In this document: one piece after another, positions 60,701 to 64,000 of the stretch
How the letters are laid out: each line of letters begins with the position of its first letter
Position numbering within the stretch: position 1 is the first letter of the stretch
Source: Pyrenochaeta sp. MPI-SDFR-AT-0127
Taxonomy: Eukaryota; Ascomycota; Dothideomycetes; Pleosporales; Cucurbitariaceae
Direction: 5' to 3'
Length of the DNA stretch: 64,000 nt
Assembly (NCBI GenBank): GCA_020747015.1
Contig: JAGTJM010000029.1
Location: forward strand, 372,001 to 436,000
The notes under the pieces: generated by a model
The model's database searches: none
What the model was told of the DNA's origin: nothing
The model's input: the letters and a program-made list of their open reading frames with translations, nothing else
Made by a program: the position numbers and the translations under genes

Positions 60701-61575
60701 TAGCTATAGAATTTGCGCTATAATTAGGGGGGAGGACGGTAAGTTATTCGAAGATAGTGGGATTTAAGTAAGAGTAATAGAGGGGCTGCTTTATTATTTA
60801 TAAGAATGGGTAATAAAATTAAATAAGTCTACGGGTTAGATTACCTCTTATTAGTAATTTTAGTTACTATTCGTTACTAGGAGCATTAGCTATATAATGC
60901 GCATAACGCGCCTTTAAAAGCCTAAAGCTAGCTTAGCGCAGCCTTGCGTTACGTAAGGATAACCGCCCCGGAAAAATAAATAGCTAGGTCACGAGGCCCT
61001 AGGGGTGCTGCTAGAAGTAGGTTACGTAGGTAACTATTATAGAAACATAGACGGGAATAATACTATTTAATAGATAGTATATACTCGAGCTGAATAAATA
61101 TATTAGTTTTATTTTTCTACGTATTTAGATACTATTCCCTTTAAGGCACTACTATTATAACTTAATTACTAAATTATAGATACTTAATAGCGTTTAGGAT
61201 TCTAGAAGCTTCTACTAATAAGTTTACTCTATTTTTAGCTATTACCTATTTTTAGGCTAACGTACCGCTGCAATAAGAGGGTTACTAATTAATAGTTCTA
61301 CCTATTACTTTAAGACTAAAGCAGGTGCTTATAATTATCCTTAGCCTTAGCTAATATAGATAGAGCTAGCTAGGCACTAGTAAAAGGTATACTAGAAGGC
61401 GTACGCCGTTTATATCGTACCCTAGAAGACTACTACGGCGTCTCTTTATCTACCTTATAATAACGCGAAGCCAGTAGACCGTCGATATAAGATAAAGCTA
61501 AGGGCTAACTTTATCTCTAGCTATCTAAAGTAAAAGCAGTAATTAAGTTTATACTATAAATAGCTATTACGAACC

Positions 61576-61897
61576 TGTAACGAGGGCTGCGGGCGCTTAT
61601 AAGAAGGATAGTGGAAGGGACACGGGCATCAGACGAGGCCGGGACTTAGGCTAATAATAACGTGTGCCCCGCGAAGTCACGTGGTCCCAGAAAGTCCTAC
61701 GTCACGGGACTAAGTTACTATAGGAATTATGGGACCACCCGAATATATAGATAAGAGCAATATACCCCTATAGCACATTGTAATTAACCTCAAGTTATTA
61801 TCGAATACTACTATTTGATACTTAGAACTACTTCTACCTCTTATCTATCTCTACTCGCTCTAACTAGAAGCTTACTAAGAAAGGCTCCTTAGTAACA
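61576..61897 (+). repeat. Candidate 5' LTR
   Basis: Starts TGTAAC at 61576 and ends GTAACA at 61897, short imperfect inverted ends as in LTRs. Inside are a relatively GC-rich part with CACGTGGTCCCAG and a TATATAG box near 61743. It lies 84 bp before the gag start. The second LTR is out of the window, so the limits are a guess. Confidence 0.5.
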
Positions 61898-61981
61898 CTA
61901 GCTGCTTTATATTATAGCTACTCTACTAAGGACACCCTATCTTTTAACATTTTAATCACCCTCGAAATAAGCGACATTAAG

Positions 61982-64000
61982 ATGGACACGGCAACCCCTA
62001 ACTCTATAAGCACCACCTTAGGTAAGTTAAAGGGAAAGGCTCCCCTAACTTATAACGGCGACCGTAAGATACTAAAATTATAGCTACTTTAATGTAATAT
62101 CTACTTCTATATTAACGGATACGTAGTAGACGACGATAAAGTAGTATTAATTACTACCTACCTCGTAGGAGAAGCACTAGAATAGGTTAACCCCTATATC
62201 ACGAAGTATATAGACTACAATATTAAAGATAATAAAAACACTATAATATTCGAAAGCTAGAACGAGTTTAAAAAATAAATTAGTCTGGTATTTAGACTAT
62301 AAATGGAAAAACCAATTATAGAATAAGGTATTTAGATGCTATAATAAAAGATATCCGTAGCTGACTATACTAATAAATTCTAATAATATGCTACTATTAT
62401 AGGATAGGACAATGATGCGCTAAAACGCATGTTTAGATAGGGCCTAAAACTATAGGTCTAGGAAGAACTTATGCGTACAGGTATAGAAATTAAGATACTA
62501 GACGACCTTATAAAGGAAAGTATTAGGATCGATAATAGACTATATAAGTTAGAACTTAAGAAATAGAGTTATAGGAGGGGAAGCCACTAACCTAATAAGG
62601 GTAAACGAAGGGATTTTATTCGCGTTAATTAAAATAACTATACCGCTAGATACTATACTTCTAATAAACTAGAACCTATGCACCTAGATAACGTAAATAA
62701 AGGTAAGGGCTAGAAGGTAAAATACTAGAAGACGAATATAGGAAAAAACGATAAGATATGCTATAATTGCGGGAAGGAAGGACACTTCGCTAGAAACTAT
62801 AAGTAGAAGAATAAAGTTACCCAATAAATTAATATAATTAGTTAGGTTTAGGACTAAGGTATATACGAGTAGGAAGTTTAGGCTAATAGACTACGAGACC
62901 TAACTACCTATATTATAGGCTATAAGCGATAAAGAAGTAATCCGCCTATATAGGGATATCTCGCTATATAAACTAGATAATAAAAATAAGGAAAATATTC
63001 TACCTATAGATCCGCACCCTAGAAATAAGGTATAGGGACCTTAGGATAATAATAAATATATAGAGATATTTAGTCTAGTACTAGAATACTATATTAGATA
63101 ATAGATAATAGAGGAAAAGCTAAAGTAGGAACATAAGAAATAAAGAGCGTTCGCCTATAAACGTTATTAGCGAAGGAGGATAGGATATTAACTATCTATT
63201 AAAAAGATGTATCTAATAATACCTTGAGATAGGATACTATTATGAAGAATTCTATATAGACTCTTAGAAAAAATATAGTAGCTAGAAAACTGTATACGAA
63301 CCTCTAAAACTACGATATATAATAATTAGCGTAACCCTAGATATAGAATACTCTATTATACGTTTTATATATACGACTATTATAATTACTATTATAAAGC
63401 TAAAGTTAGAATAAATAGGTTTCCGCAACTAAGGGAATATATAAATAGAGCTAGTATAATTGCGAAAGGGATATATGCGTAAGCTACCTATAGGATAAGC
63501 GCTATATAAACTACTTCCCTAGACACGATATAGAAAGTTAGATAGAACAAAATTATTATTAATAAGAAATGCACTAACAATCTATAGTAAATATATAAAT
63601 TACGAATATAAATAATATATTTAGGATAAACTTAATAATAGATTTAATAAGTACTCTTTTTTAGAAAGAAATTAGAAACTAAACCTTCTAATAAGTAGGA
63701 TACTAGAATTAGACGAGGGAACTAATTTACCCTAAGAGTTTAGCGATACGACGCTATTAGAACTATAGGAGAAGAGCTACTCTAATAAAAGTAAAACTTA
63801 GAAACGTTAATATATAGGCTCTAATTAATTTAGGATTATAGGGAAACTATATTTTAGGAATAGCTATATTAAAAGTAGGGCTATAACCTATTCTAAAAGA
63901 AAAACCTTATTATATTACTATAGCTAATAACGCGAATAGAGGACTTATTAAGTAGAAGTACTTAAAGAGATTAGTATTATATCTAGACGAAATAGTAAGG
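61982..64000 (+). pseudogene. gag-protease frame with many RIP stops
   Basis: From ATG 61982 one frame can be followed without indels for at least 1.8 kb. It has a gag-like body, a zinc knuckle at codons 260-273 (CYNCGKEGHFARN, the fourth ligand changed from Cys to Tyr), and at 63803-63865 a protease-like block where an Asp-Ser/Thr-Gly centre is expected but the Asp is now Asn. Stops throughout are TAG or TAA at positions fitting former Gln and Trp codons. Not functional. Confidence 0.75.

Larger units (their letters stand above)
58650..64000. repeat. AT-rich RIP-mutated block
   Basis: Composition changes abruptly at about 58,650 to TA-dinucleotide-rich DNA up to the window end. CpA is scarce while CpG persists (ACGCGCC, GGGCGC), the pattern left by repeat-induced point mutation, which changes CpA to TpA on both strands. 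Recognisable remains inside are a dead protein kinase on the minus strand and a Ty3/Gypsy-like element on the plus strand. In both, stops sit where Gln (CAA/CAG to TAA/TAG) and Trp (TGG to TAG) codons would be. The stretches 58,650-59,970 and 60,700-61,575 hold nothing I can identify. Confidence 0.9.
61576..64000 (+). mobile_element. Ty3/Gypsy-like LTR retrotransposon, 5' part, RIP-inactivated
   Basis: An element that enters from the left and runs past the window end. A likely 5' LTR (61576-61897) precedes a gag-like frame with a zinc knuckle and, further on, a retroviral-type aspartic protease region. Reverse transcriptase, RNase H and integrase would lie beyond 64,000. Many in-frame stops make it non-autonomous. 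The order gag-protease fits Ty3/Gypsy, though without reverse transcriptase the class is inference. Confidence 0.75.

Noticed and set aside
1..64000. CRISPR array, bacterial operons or plasmid features
   Set aside because: Not expected in a fungal nuclear genome, and no regularly spaced direct repeats apart from the WD40 units were seen.

Overview
The window is nuclear DNA of a filamentous ascomycete. Genes carry short spliceosomal introns (46-119 bp; GTAAGT/GTATGT donors, CTAAC-like branch sites, YAG acceptors). The gene set is typical of Pezizomycotina: a siderophore MFS transporter, a Zn2Cys6 regulator, a GH115 glucuronidase, SLX4, a CPD photolyase and a HET-NACHT-WD40 protein. The last 5.3 kb is AT-rich DNA with the RIP signature (CpA to TpA). 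A dothideomycete, perhaps Pleosporales, is my inference; nothing in the window proves it.

Layout. 0-4.3 kb: the 3' end of an alpha/beta-hydrolase gene, then a siderophore transporter and an HSL-type hydrolase transcribed divergently from a promoter that holds an exact ATCWGATAA-type GATA site. 4.7-7.6 kb: a tiny Zn-ribbon-like ORF and a four-exon Zn2Cys6 factor. 9.8-15.7 kb: an AT-hook nuclear protein, MTC1 and a UPF0390 protein, all housekeeping-like. 16.5-19.7 kb: a secreted GH115 enzyme. 20-28.5 kb: a possible N-myristoylated micro-protein, photolyase and SLX4. 28.5-47.8 kb: a gene-poor stretch of ordinary base composition with a few orphan or decaying small genes. 48.6-51.1 kb: a type II membrane M28/PA peptidase. 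51.9-57.7 kb: a RING-like protein and a 1,464-residue HET-NACHT-WD40 (NLR-like) protein with 12 WD repeats. 58.65-64 kb: a RIP-destroyed block holding a dead protein kinase (minus strand) and the 5' half of a Ty3/Gypsy-like element (plus strand) that runs off the window.

How the parts relate. The left 28 kb is conserved core genome. The right half is accessory: orphan genes, a gene desert, an NLR-type self/non-self sensor, a RING-like gene, a dead kinase and a dead retroelement. The best leads are the shared GATA promoter of the iron module, the hydrophobic insert inside the HET domain of the NLR and its internally duplicated WD array, the RIP-killed orphan kinase beside it, and two small orphan genes (36.7-37.4 kb and 41.6-42.3 kb). 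Exon limits were derived by reading splice signals and checking frame by hand; no homology search was run.
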